From: Dryas octopetala
Taxonomy: Eukaryota > Streptophyta > Magnoliopsida > Rosales > Rosaceae
NCBI GenBank assembly: GCA_963921425.1
Contig: OY992833.1
Location: 8,033,228 to 8,097,227 of the forward strand
DNA: 64,000 nt
Reading direction: 5' to 3'
The notes under the pieces were generated by a model. It saw only the letters and a list, made by a program, of their open reading frames with translations, was not told where the DNA came from and did no database searches. Below are positions 10,345 through 21,705 of this stretch, piece by piece; position 1 is the stretch's first letter; every line of letters starts with the position of its first letter. The position numbers and the translations under genes were made by a program.

Positions 10345-12322
10345 ATTTTGCTAGTCCTCGAGCAAATAAAGGAAAGAAAAGACTCAAGACTGATTCTAAC
10401 ATCCCAACAACTGAATTCATGCGCACAACCATTATTCACATAGGAAAGCAAGGCATATAAATTGTATTCTCCAAATTCTAATAACATTTCAAATAACATA
10501 CCTCGCTCCTCTATTGGCATATAGGCCGTCCTTGACACAAATTCAAGTATTAGACAAACAAAACTAAATCAATACATACATAATAGATTAACTCCAATCC
10601 TCACTATGGCATACTCTCAATGATAAACACTCAAGAATTGTGTTGATATGTGCACTCAAAAGTATATGTGAGAGGAAATATGTAACAAAAACAATTAGCT
10701 CACATATGTACATGAAATAAAGGCACATTTTAGAAAGAAATACTGATCTCATGAAAGGAATCCAAATGCTTGAAATAGAATCAATAACCATAGGCTCCCT
10801 TCTCAAATAGACTCCACATAAGTATAATACACACCTCTTGAGATCAGCTAGGGCTTTAATGGGGTTATAATGAAGGCATAGGCTAGGATAGGGTATTGAA
10901 ATGAAAAGGAAACACAAAGGGCTAAATTCATGGAATTGCAAGTATTACTAGAAGATTTTGAGGTACACTTTGCTTCTTTGCACTTCATAGCTCAATTTGA
11001 ACTCTTTTTGCTCACTTTTTCTTTTGAAACCGTCCCATCTCTTTTCTTTGATTTCTTTTCTTTTTCTTTTCTTTGGGCACGGCCGACATACTTTTCTGAC
11101 ACATTTTTGTATAAGCTATGCATTTTCACTTCTTTTTCACCTCAATCAACATATAAACAACTTGCAGTACCATAAAAAGGGTAAAACGGGTGTAACACCC
11201 CCAAACTTAGGGTTTGGTATGGGGTAACAAAGAAAACGGCTTAAAAGGCTCAAAATGGATAACTAAGGATAAAACATGTAATGGGTAGGCTTTCAGGCTA
11301 TGGGGTACACATGCAAACAGGGCCTAAATTCATTTCTCAAGAGTTATGCAAATACGACATGCTTTGTGTACACAAGAAAAGAGTTCTAGCTCATTGATTC
11401 AAGATTATGCATATTCCAAGCAAATGACCAAATGAAAGATAATGAGATCAAAACAACAACTTATATGACAATGATAGAATCAGAGTGGCGCGCAACACTG
11501 AAGAATTGAAGAACATGGCTCAAAAGCTCACTTAGGTCATGTAAGTCTACTCTATTATGCATATAATCATTAGTAATGCTAATCACAACCTAAATTCATA
11601 TCAACAAGGCCAAATGACATAGAATTGCAAGATATGTTATGGAACACTATTAGAATGAAAAGAACACCAAATATACACACAATACTAAAACATGCTCATA
11701 ACAATCATGCACACTCAAATCAATTAGTTGGGGACTCAAAACGACCTGAAACAACCAAAATGACTCAAAAACTTTTTGTTTTTAAAACAATGTCGCACAC
11801 TTCTAAAGAATCACATCCATCACTAAGGTGAATGGGATCTAATGAAAACGTGCATTTTGATGTGGTTTTTGACACCCTAAGTTTAAAAACAAAAGAAAAA
11901 GTTTTTTTCCTAACCTAAAAACGAAATTTTTTTTTTTTTTTTTTCTAAAAACACTCAAAAACACTTAAAACACCCTAAACACTTGTTCTAACCTAAAAAC
12001 ACTAACAAATGACAATTGCCTTTCCCCCCACACTTAAATGATACATTGCCCTCAATGTATATGAAATAAATGCAAGAATGATCAAATTAAGCGAAACGGG
12101 AAATTGCAAATATCCAAAACCAAATAAACACACCAAAATGAAAAATTGTCTTATGAAGCGAAATAAAGAAACTGTTTACTTGCGTACGCAAGCGTGGACA
12201 CTCCAAGGGTAGGCGCGGCCTCCTTGGTCCTCGATGACTCCTCCATTATTCGAAACAAAAACTTGGGTTGCCTCCCAATAAGCGCTTGTTTTTCTGTCTT
12301 CAGCCTGACATTGCCTTCTCCT
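10345..12322 (-). mobile_element. Non-coding 3' body of B1 with two extra polypurine tracts
   Basis: About 2 kb between the protease stop and the 3' LTR. In an autonomous Athila element RT, RNase H and integrase would lie before such a region; here I find none. The segment is AT-rich, with a long T run near 11929-11944. Two more polypurine tracts occur on the minus strand: an exact second copy of CTAAGTTTGGGGGTG at 11196-11210, and TTAAGTGTGGGGGGAAAGG at 12019-12037. A 117-codon frame at 10588-10941 is not obviously conserved in B2 and shows no known domain. I see no supported gene. Confidence 0.75.
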
Positions 12323-14445
12323 TTACTTGCGTCCTTTCCTCTTCTTCTTGCCACTGCTACTCTCGGCACTCCCTAAGAACGCACTGAAGAAGCTCTCCAT
12401 TTCTGACTTCTCCTCTCCATAAAAAGTGATCTCCTCGCTTTGTGGCATCTCGGAAGTGAGACAATACACCTCTTGCTTGGTGTAGTGCCGAATCTTCATG
12501 GTACTCTCCATTGCTTTGTACTCTATGTTAGAGGTGCACAAAAATGGTCTCCCAAGAATAATAGAAACGTCGCCCGGAAGTCTCGGCACATCTAGCACTA
12601 TGAAATCAGAGGGAATTAGTAATTTACGATATTTAACCAAAACATCCACAAGCATACCACGGGCTTTCTCGACTGAAGAGTTGGCGAAGCGAATGTTCAA
12701 ATCAAACGGTTGCAAATCAGCCTCCACAAATCCAAGCCTCTCGAACACAACCAGCGGCATGACATTGATAGCTGAGCCATTGTCAATTAAGGCATTGGCG
12801 ATCTCATACTCCCCTATGCTGCATGGTATGACCAACGAGCCCGGATCCCTCTTCTTGCTTGGAAAAGATGCAAAGAGATAACCACAAATCTCCCTAGGAA
12901 CGTTGTGACTATGCCCCTGCTCCTCAACCTTCTTCTCAATAGACTTCAACTCCTTCATGGTTGCTGGAAACTTAGTGATGTCAATGTCCGGAATGAGGGG
13001 AATCACACGTGTATCAGCTTTCTCCTCAATCATTTCCGGATCCTCCTCTTCCTCACTATCCATGATCTCAATCACCTCTTTAGTCTTGACCACTCTAACT
13101 CTCTTTCTTGGAGTAGTCCTCAAAATAGCATTTACATGCTCCTCATTCTTCGGGTTGACGATGGGCTGGCTTGGCAATTTCCCCTTCTCTCTCTGACCCA
13201 AAGTAGTGGCAATCTGACCCATTTGACTCTCCAAATGTGCAATAGCCTTCGAATTGGCTTGCATCTGCTGCTCGGTACGGTTCATGAAGGCATTGGTACT
13301 CTGAGCAAGGGAAGTGGTGCTTTGAGCAATCTGAGCAATCTTGTCCTCCAAACTAGACCTCTCGACATTAGGGTGCATATATGGCTTGTTGGTGCTCCCA
13401 CTAGCTTGCTGTCCATTGTTGTTGCTCCACCTGAAATTAGGGTTTTTCTTCCATCCAGGGTTATAAGTGTTAGAAAATGGATCATATGGCACCCTAGGAT
13501 AATTCCCAACCTGATTCACGTGTTCCACATCACCTCCTTGTTCTTGCATACCCATCATCTTCTCTTGAGCCAAAGATAACTTCTGCACCATAGTCTTGAT
13601 TTCCAAAATCTGTCCCTCCATGGTGTTTGGCACATCAGCTACCTCATATAACCCTTTCTTTGATCCTCCTCTCGAACGATTGGAATCCCATTGTTGAGAA
13701 CTCAAAGAGAGTGACTCAAACAAATCTGTAGCCTCATCCTCCGTTTTTGACATAAACGGGCCGAATCCACCTTGGCTTGATCTCTCTCCAATAATCCCTG
13801 ATAAAAACAACAAATTACATACCAAGGAGATAGGTTATGGTGTGGGCAGCTAGTAAGTAACTCATTGAATCTGTCCCAAGTCTCATGGAATGGCTCGTCC
13901 GCTTTCTGCACAAATCCAAGGATCTCCTTCCGAATCGAATTTGTCTTGGAAATGGAATAAAACTTGTTCAGGAACTTGCTCGAAAGATCATCCCATGTCG
14001 AAATGGAACCACTGGGCAGCGAATACAACCACCTCTTTGCCTTGTCCTTAAGCGCAAAAGGGAACATCCTCAAACGGTACTGATCGGCATTCAGACCCCT
14101 CAACTGTGCAACTTCACAAACCCCGGAAAACTCCTTCAAAAAGTGGATCGGATCCTCCCCATTCAGCCCATGGTAGCTCGGCAACAAGTGAATCTGGCCA
14201 CTCTTGATTTCGAAATCAGTGGCTATGGTTGCATACCGAATGCAAGATGGTTGAGTGGGCAGCGAAGGTGCTGAAAAATGGCTCAGGGGCTGCAGCATCA
14301 TCTCATTTGTCTCAGCCATGTCGACACTCTCAGTCTCTTCACTACTCGAATCTGATGCACTAGGTTGCGGGCTGACTTGTAAAGTACCTAAAGCTTCGCT
14401 CTTGAGCCTCTCCAACCTTTCAACAAGTTTAGGGTTTATAAACAC
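12323..14445 (-). pseudogene. Athila-like gag-protease of B1, frameshifted
   Basis: The gag frame opens at 14445 (ATG, MFINPKLVERL). It contains the retrotransposon Gag core with IHFLKEFSGVCE, LRMFPFALKDKAKRWLYSLP and FNELLTSCPHH. Near 13757-13765 B1 lacks about 10 bases relative to B2, which shifts the frame. The second part (13825-12323) has the YNPGWKKNPNFRW motif typical of Athila Gag, an acidic stretch and a retropepsin-like domain, with ALIDNGSAINVMP at residues 345-357 of that frame and ILGRPFL as its C-terminal flap partner. It ends in a basic tail, SSGKKKRKGRK, and a stop. No CCHC knuckle, RT, RNase H or integrase follows. Gag would package the RNA and the protease would process Gag. 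Because B2 stops at the same point with the same tail, the gag-pro-only layout looks like a family trait rather than a private deletion. Confidence 0.87.
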
Positions 14446-14598
14446 ACATAATCAAGAGAAAAACACACAATCAGTAGAAAGAATGCATATAAAGGCATGG
14501 CATTTATTAAAAACTAAAAATTAATAAAAACTGAAATCTAACTAATATAACCTAATTCTAATGACTAATCAAATCAATTCATTGATATTAGACACCAT

Positions 14599-14616
14599 TC
14601 CCCGGCAATGGCGCCA
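14599..14616 (-). other. Primer-binding site, Asp tRNA (B1)
   Basis: On the minus strand TGGCGCCATTGCCGGGGA lies a few bases after the 5' LTR end. It matches the 3' end of plant tRNA-Asp with one mismatch. This primer is usual in Athila-type elements. Confidence 0.88.
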
Positions 14617-14622
14617 AAAACT

Positions 14623-16614
14623 TGTTGAATGTTTTCTTAGAACAAAATAAACAATTATCTCATTCTAAGTTTACTCGCAAGTGCACGAATCGCATCAGTA
14701 GCAAAGCGTACAAGCACGAGGTCGATCCCACAGGGAATGGTTAATAAACAACAAATCAATGTAATTAATCACTAGAATAACTAAATGGGGGGTTTTGGAA
14801 GATGGAAACACACGCACACATCACCACACGCACACACCCTTTATTCTATCTTACAATGTTAAGTTTTCGGTTTCAAATCAGATAAGCATGCAATAACCAT
14901 CCAAGGCTAATGACAGTTAATTTGAACACAACATATTAAAGTTTGACTGCTAAAAAGGTTTGGCTAGTTACTTTCTCGCAATTGTTCTCCTAATGCATAA
15001 ACTAAGAGCTTCTTGGGCCTTCCTTAGCCAGTTAACCTACATGTTCCCTAGTTCAAGCTAAGGCAGCTGTTACCCATGCAGGAGTCATTAAGTTTTAGGA
15101 GAACGTCAAACATGCACAACATATAAGCTTTGACTATTTCCTTATAGAGGTCGCCCAACCCCACTACCAAGAATAATCCCTTATTCCCTTGTTACTTGTG
15201 GTTTAGTGTCTTTGACTATTTCACAGCTAAACCTAACAAATAAACTAGATGCAATTACCCTAAGGTGGCCAGTCAAAGGATGCAAACAACTAGTGACGGG
15301 TTCTAATAGATAGTGGAAATTTAATACATGCAAACATCAAACTAACAGACCAAGAGACGGATAAACGATTTGTTAGAACATGCAAATCCATTAATCGACC
15401 TACGACTAACATGCAAGATAGAATAACTACCCTACATAATTAAATTAAATAAAACAAAACAGAAACAATAAACAAAGTCCCAATTCATGCTTGCAAAAGA
15501 AATCAGAAACACAAAGTAAACAAACTTAAAAACATAAACTAAACAACTAAATTAAATTGCATAAACCAAATGAAATCAGAACCATGCATTAAATAAAATC
15601 AGAATCATAAACTAATTAATTTCAGTAGCATAAACCAACAATAAAATAGAAAACTAGAAGGAAAAAGAAACAAAATCAGAGATGCAAACACTGGTGGCTG
15701 CGGCAAGGAGAGAGGAAGAAGGAGGCACCTAGCAAGCAGGAGGAACTCACGGCAAGGTGAGCCAGGGCTTGCGGGAGCAGGCTGGTCCTTCTCTCTCTCA
15801 CTTGTCACGCCACCTTCTCTCTCTAAATCCCTCTGAATTCGGCTCTCTCTCACTTTTTCTAACTTCTGAAAATAAAAACCTACAAACTGAAAATTAAACT
15901 AGGAGGAGGGAAGAGCTCTAGGGTTCTGAAGTACATGATATATTTATAGAGGATCCTTGAGAGGCAAGGAGAAGGTGACTTGCGGCAGCAGCTAGGGTTA
16001 GGGTGAATCAGGCCTTGCGGCATGGGCTGCTCCTTGGGCTTAAGTGATTCACGCCTAGCCTAGCTAGGGTTCCTTCCTTGCGCATGGGCTGCTGGTCTTG
16101 GGCTTTGGGCTTGCATGTTGGGTTGAAGTGGCTTGCACAAGATGGGCTAGGGTTTCACTCCATGGGCTTCCACCTTGGGCTTGCATCTTGGGCTTGCGCA
16201 TGGGCTCCTTGGCTTCTCGTAATGACCATATTGCCCCTGGGGTCTCCTAGTGTCATTAGGACTCCTTTTCCTAGTTGGGTTAGGTTTCCTAGTTCAACCA
16301 GGATTTCCTGTTCGAATCAGGATTTCACATTTCTGGCTCCGCAATGATGGTTCTGAACTTGATGTTTCCTAGTGTGACTAGGAATCCTCATTCGACTAGG
16401 ATTTCTGTACTTTTCCTGGTTTGACCAGGATTTCACTTGTTTTCCTGGTTTGACCAGGAAATGTCCTAAAATGGCTCCATTTGCTTCTTTTTCTCATTTC
16501 TGCTTCATTTGACCTGAAAACACAAAAACAAGACAAGAAACACAAAATATCGAGTTCTAACACTCTAGGTTAAGGAATTAGTATCATAAAGTGATGCAAA
16601 ATGCACACTCATCA
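14623..16614 (-). mobile_element. 5' LTR of B1
   Basis: A 1992-bp LTR running on the minus strand from TGATGAGTGTGC (16614) to CATTCAACA (14623), next to the primer site. The overlap with the 3' LTR is almost identical, suggesting recent insertion, except for a 338-bp deletion at 16213/16214 (3' LTR positions 9591-9928 are missing here). U3 holds the palindromic CCTAG motifs and TGGGCT motifs. The right flank (16615 onward) is a small piece of another B LTR. Confidence 0.88.
15937..15952 (-). promoter_or_regulatory. TATA-like core promoter in B1 5' LTR
   Basis: On the minus strand CCTCTATAAATATATC contains TATAAATA. The same element recurs at the corresponding place in other B LTRs (9311-9323 and 18372-18379 minus, 49024-49031 plus). 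U3 signals lie upstream and a CT-rich leader downstream, so this probably marks the U3/R boundary. No transcript evidence is available. Confidence 0.65.
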
Positions 16615-16711
16615 CCAATGCACCAAGACCAGCAGCCCATGCGCATGCACTGAAACCCTAGAGGCCTTTTCTGAGTCACTTAAGCCCAAGATGCAAGCCC
16701 TTGCCGCAAGC
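16615..16711 (+). mobile_element. 97-bp scrap of a B-type LTR U3
   Basis: This holds GCAGCCCATGCGCATGC and ACTTAAGCCCAAG, the reverse complement of B LTR U3 text such as 41506-41575. It is sandwiched between the B1 5' LTR and the next B LTR, so it is probably the remains of the LTR into which one or both inserted. Confidence 0.6.
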
Positions 16712-19164
16712 TGTTGATTGTTTTCTTAGAACAAAATAAACATCTATTTCATTCCAAGTATACTCGCAAGTGCACGAATCGCATCAGTAGCAAAGCGTAC
16801 AAGCACGAGGTCGATCCCTCAGGGAATGGTTAATAAACAACAAATCAATTCAAATAATCACTAGAATAACTAAATGGGGGGTTTTAAGAGATGAAAACAC
16901 ACGCACACATCACCACACGCACACACCCTTTATTCTATCTTGCAATGTTAAGTTTTCAGTTTCAAATCAGATAAGCATGCAATAACCATCCAAGGCTAAT
17001 GACAATTAATTTGAACACAATGTATTAAAGTTTGACTGCTAAAAAGGTTTGGCTAGTTACTTTCTCGCAATTTTTCTCCTAATGCATAAACTAAGAGCTT
17101 CTTGGGCCTTCCTTAATCAGTTAACTTACATGTTCCCTAGTTCAAGCTAAGGCAGCTGTTACCCATGTAAGAGTCATTAAGATCCGTGAGAACGTCAAAC
17201 ATGCACAACATATAAGCTTTGACTATTTCCTTATAGAGGTCGCCCAACCCCATTACCAAGAATAATCCCTTATTCCCTTGTTACTTGTGGTTTAGTGTCT
17301 TTGACTATTTCACAGCTAAACCTAACAAATAAACTAGATGCAATTACCCTGGATACTAACAATCAATATGCAAACATGTCAACAAAGTTCGTCTACTAAA
17401 AGGTTTGATTAGTTACTTTTAGCAATTACTCTCCTTACTGTGCATAACTAAGAGCTTCTTAGGCCTCCCTTAGCCAGTTAACTTACATGTTCCCTAAGCG
17501 TACTTAAGGCAACTGTTATTCATGCAAGAGTCATTACAATTGATGAGAGTGACAAACACATGGCGCATAGTTCCAAATTAATGTACCCTACGTCATCTAT
17601 GATCCCTTTTCTCATGAATATTATCTTAGGATACCCACTTATTGCCTACTGAAACTATCATCCTTTTGAGCTTGTTTAGTTTCACAACATAAATCTAGAT
17701 GTATGCAACCTAAGGTGATCAGTCAAAGATTCGAAGCAAATAGAGTCAATTTAAACAGAGATCCAAAATTTGTCAACATGTAAACAATTAAAATATCAAT
17801 AATCCATAGTGAAAGTAAATAGCATCGCTAGGGCTTCATCCTAGCCCTAGCCCAATATTCAGCTACACATAATTAAATCCATAAATAAATAAAGCATAAT
17901 TAAAACAAGGAAAATAAAAAGAAATAAGGAAGAGAGATCAAGCCACGGCAGCAGCAAGCTGGCGAGATGGTGGCGCCAAGAAGGTGGCGCGGCTGCAACG
18001 TGGTGGCGTGATGGCTGCTGCTCGGCCTTGGGCTCCACGGCAAGGCTGCTGGGGTGCTCGGCAAGGTGGCAGCAAGGTGGTGATGGCGTGGCTGCGGCAA
18101 GGCTTCTTCCTCCTCCTTTGGTTCAACACAAAATAAAAGAAAACACAAAGGAAGGTGGCTGCAACAGAAAAATAAAAAGAGAGAGATGGTGGCTGCTGCG
18201 GCGAGAGAAAGAGAGAAAGAAGAAAAAGATGGAGCAGCTGCTAGGGTTCCTAGGGCTGTGTGAGAAGAAAGAAAAAGATGAGAGAATAAAGGAGTGTGCG
18301 GCAAGAAAGAGAGAGAGAGGCTAGGCTAGGGTTTCTGAAATTTCAGAGGAGAGAACCCTCTTATAAAGATGTATTTATAGAGGAGAGTGGGGCTGCTGTT
18401 TCTATTTCTCTTCAATGTGGGATTGCTGAAATTTAACCTAATGGACCAGGGCTACACTCACTTAAGCCCATTACACACAACAATCAGCTCCTATGCGCCA
18501 TTACCAAGCCCATAGCCTTCAACTCAGGCGCCAGCCCCTAGGCCTTCCACTTAAGCCCGTGCCGCACCCTCCATAGGGTATCACGCCTAGCCCAAGCCCA
18601 ATAGCTTGGCCGAAAATTGATCTTATCCATTTGTGCTTTGGCCCAATGTCTTCCAGAAGCTTCTAGAACCATTGACTTGTTGACTTTGACTTTTGACCAC
18701 TTCTCCTTGTCCACCTAGGAATCCTAATCGACTTAGGATTTCTATCTCACTCGGAATTTCACAATTATCATTTTGCCCCTCATGACTCCTATCTTCATTA
18801 GGACTCCATTTCCTACTTGGATTAGGTTTCCTAGTTCAAACAGGATTTCCTGCTTCAACTAGGATTTCTCATTTCTGGCTTCGGATTGTCATGATTTCTT
18901 CTTATTCAAGCTTGATCTTTTCTTGTGAGACTATGAATCCTAGTTTGACTGAGATTCAGCATTTCCTGGTGTGACCAGGATTTATCCACTTTTCCTAGTT
19001 TGACTAGGAAATGTCTAAAAATGGCTCTTTCGGCTCCTTTTCTCTTCTTTGCTCATTTTATCCTATAAGAACAAAAACAAACTAACAATATACAAAATAT
19101 CGAGTTCTTGCACTCTGAGTTAGGGAGTTAGTATCATAAAGTAGTGTAAAATGAGCACTCAACA
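16712..19164 (-). mobile_element. 3' LTR of a second B element (mosaic LTR)
   Basis: A 2453-bp LTR bounded by TGTTGATTG at 16712 and CACTCAACA at 19164, the latter abutting a polypurine tract. Positions 16712-17350 follow the LTR subtype of B1/B2. From 17351 the sequence restarts at an equivalent point of the other subtype (compare the reverse complement of 28560-28985), so part of the R/U5 text is present twice in diverged form. A TATA-like box lies at 18372-18379. CT/GA-rich leader sequence at 17900-18350 gives spurious frames. Confidence 0.82.
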
Positions 19165-20113
19165 CACCCCCAAACTTAGGTTTTCCTAGTCCTCGAGCAA
19201 AAAGAACAAAGAAAAGACTCAAGACAGACTCAAAACATCTCAACACATGACTTCATAAGTACAGCCATTAATAGCATAGTCAAGCAAGATACATATAGAA
19301 TTTATTCTTCAACTTCTAATAATGCTTCAATTAACATACCTTACCTCTCCATTGAACGTATAGACCATCCTTGACACGAACTCAAGTGTTTAGACAAACA
19401 AGACTAAATCAGCATATACAAAATAGCATCAACTCCAATTCTCACTAAGGCATACTCTCAATAATAAAACGCTCAGAGATTGGGTTAACACGTGCACTCA
19501 AGTATATGTGAGAGATGATATGATAAACAAATACAAAAAGCTCACATATTAATCATGAAAGAAAGGCACATTGAAAGACTGATCTCAAGAGAAGGAATTA
19601 AAATACTTGGAATAGAATCAATAACCATACGCTTCCCTTTTATCTAGACTCCACATAATGAACTACATTTCTCCCAAGATCAGGTAGGGCTTTTAAGGGT
19701 TGTAATGGAGGCTTAGGTTAGGATACGGTATTAAAATGAAACGGATAACAAAGGGCTACAGACTATGGATTTGCACAAAGAAAATAATAGAGGCATTCCT
19801 TGCATAATTTGCACTCATAGCTCAAATTTGAACACCTTTCCACTTCAATCTTTTTGAAATCGTCCCTTCCCTTCAATCTTCCTTTTTTTTTGAAAGGGAA
19901 CGACAAACAATCTTAAGCACAATTCCTTTTCCTTTTACATCAAGCTACGCATAGACATTTCTTTTTAACCTCACATTTTCACGAACTCAATCCAAATCCA
20001 TAAGTAAGGTAAACAGGTAGAGGAGTGAAACTCCCCCAAACTTAGGGTTTGGTATAGGGGTAAACAAAGAAAAGGTCATTAGGCTCAAAATGTTTGATTA
20101 GGGTTATAATGTG
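19165..20113 (-). mobile_element. Polypurine tract and partial non-coding body of the second B element
   Basis: On the minus strand CTAAGTTTGGGGGTG (19165-19179) abuts the LTR, and the related CTAAGTTTGGGGGAG occurs at 20031-20045. Sequence between is collinear with 10345-11230 and 30153-31090. It breaks off near 20113, where a plus-strand B LTR begins; gag-pro and the 5' LTR are lost. I see no gene in this stretch. Confidence 0.8.
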
Positions 20114-20133
20114 AAATTTCAGAAACCCTAGCT

Positions 20134-20167
<34 letters not shown>

Positions 20168-20414
20168 AGCTGCCAATACCCTAGCCTCCTTTCTCTCTTT
20201 CTTTTCTTTTCCTTTCAAGCCGCAGCCACCAGCCCCTTTATCTCTTCTCTTTATTTTTGTGCCGAACCCTAGGAGGAAGGAGGAGTGCCACCTTGTGCCG
20301 CCGTTGCTGCCACCTTGTGCCGCCGCTGCTGCCACCATGTGCCGCCGCTGCTGCCACTTGGTGTCGCCGCTGCTGCCACTCTAGGGATGTTCACTTATTT
20401 TTGTTTTGGAATTC
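20114..20414 (+). mobile_element. B-type LTR, left part (host of the solo L3 LTR)
   Basis: GTGAAATTTCAGAAACCCTA, a (CT)n run at about 20136-20163 and the 22-bp GCC-rich repeats match 49060-49300 in the same orientation. The LTR resumes at 26347 on the other side of the solo L3 LTR. Its left end was lost at the junction near 20113. Confidence 0.82.
20287..20374. repeat. 22-bp GCC-rich tandem repeat, four units
   Basis: Units of GCCACCTTGTGCCGCCG(C/T)TGCT start at 20287, 20309, 20331 and 20353. The homologous leader at 49227 onward has only two, so copy number varies between LTRs. Confidence 0.9.
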
Positions 20415-21352
20415 TGTAACGACCCGACCCAAATTTCTACTAGAAATTTAAATTTTTATTTAACTATTTTTTTTTAAGAGATTTTTTTTAAAAAAGGATG
20501 TTGAATTGTATTTTAAAGATTTGAGATTTTATTTGGAAAATAAAAAGGGTTTTGATTTAAAGTTTTGATTTACTTATTTATTTTTGTTTTAATTTAAGCT
20601 TGACCCAAAGTTGAATTTTAAAATAAATGGGCTTTCGATTTTGATTTTGGGTCCGTTGGATAGGCTTCGAGCCCACGAGTTCATAGACACATAGCACGCA
20701 TCATTTCGAGTTACGGTTTGAGAGATATGGACGTTTAAAGCGAGGGGCAATTTCGTAAAATGGACAAACTGGGTTTAAAAATCAGAGTTTTTTTAGAAGT
20801 TTCTCTCTCTCTCTAGAACATTCTCTCTCCCCTTTTTATTTCTTTCTCCCTGACTCTCTCTGGGCCTTCTCTTCCCTCTCTCTGCGCACGGCCAGCTCCG
20901 GTGAGAACTCACCTTCGCCGGCCAACCCACGACGGCCGAAGGCCACTGACGTGACCCCTAGCCGCCGGCCATCCTCCCTCGCGTCTCCCTTGCACCGGCG
21001 AGCTCTTCCATGCGCAGGAACAGTCGAGAGAAAACACAGCTCACCGCCGGCGATCTCATTTTTCCGGCGACGACGGGACACCGGACTTACTGGGTCCCCT
21101 TCCTCTCACCACGGCGAGTTCAACCATGGGCTCCGTTCGTCCAGACGATGCTCCAGGATGGAGCAATGAGCTCGAGAAGCCAAGTCAGCCGCCTGCTTCG
21201 GCCATTTCCGGTGAGATTTGGCCGTCGGTCAAGTTGTCAAAAATGATCCTCGAGGTATGGGCTTTATTTTCCCCTCGGTCTGATTATTCAATTTTGTGAA
21301 AGTAGAAATTTGAATTTATGGAGTTTGACCCATTTCGGGTTTACCTTGAATT

Positions 21353-21705
21353 GAGCCTACTTGAATGATTTCTGAGTTGTTTTTCACAGGACCGCCCCGG
21401 ATTCCACCCTGAAACCTGGAGAGGTCATACACACGCGTGGAGTGAAATCTAACATGTGCAGGCAATATCCTGGCCATACACATGCGTATAGTGAAATCCA
21501 ACACGTGCAGGCAATATCCTGGCCATACACACGCGTGTAGTGAAATCCAACACGTGCAGGCAATATCCTGGCCATACACACGTGCGAATAAAATCAGCAC
21601 GTGCAGGCAATTCTGGTCATACGTGCACGCAGAGCCTACTTGAATGATTTCTGAGTTGTTTTTCACAGGACCGCCCCGGATTCCACCCTGAAACCCGGAG
21701 AGGTC
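21353..21705. repeat. Complex duplication at the nested LTR boundary
   Basis: A 74-bp segment crossing the host/nested-LTR junction occurs at 21353-21426 and again at 21632-21705. Between the copies lie 205 bp of 48-bp minisatellite text identical in type to 22440-22600 of the same LTR. The joints carry short shared sequences (GGTCATAC and AGAGC). Confidence 0.85.

Noticed and set aside
10588-10941. 117-codon minus frame as an envelope-like gene of B1
   Set aside because: It is AT-rich and hydrophobic by composition, the matching region of B2 does not keep it open, and no signal or fusion motif is recognisable.
12905-13579. 224-codon plus frame opposite gag-pro
   Set aside because: It is a shadow of the minus-strand gag-protease gene, which has recognisable domains.
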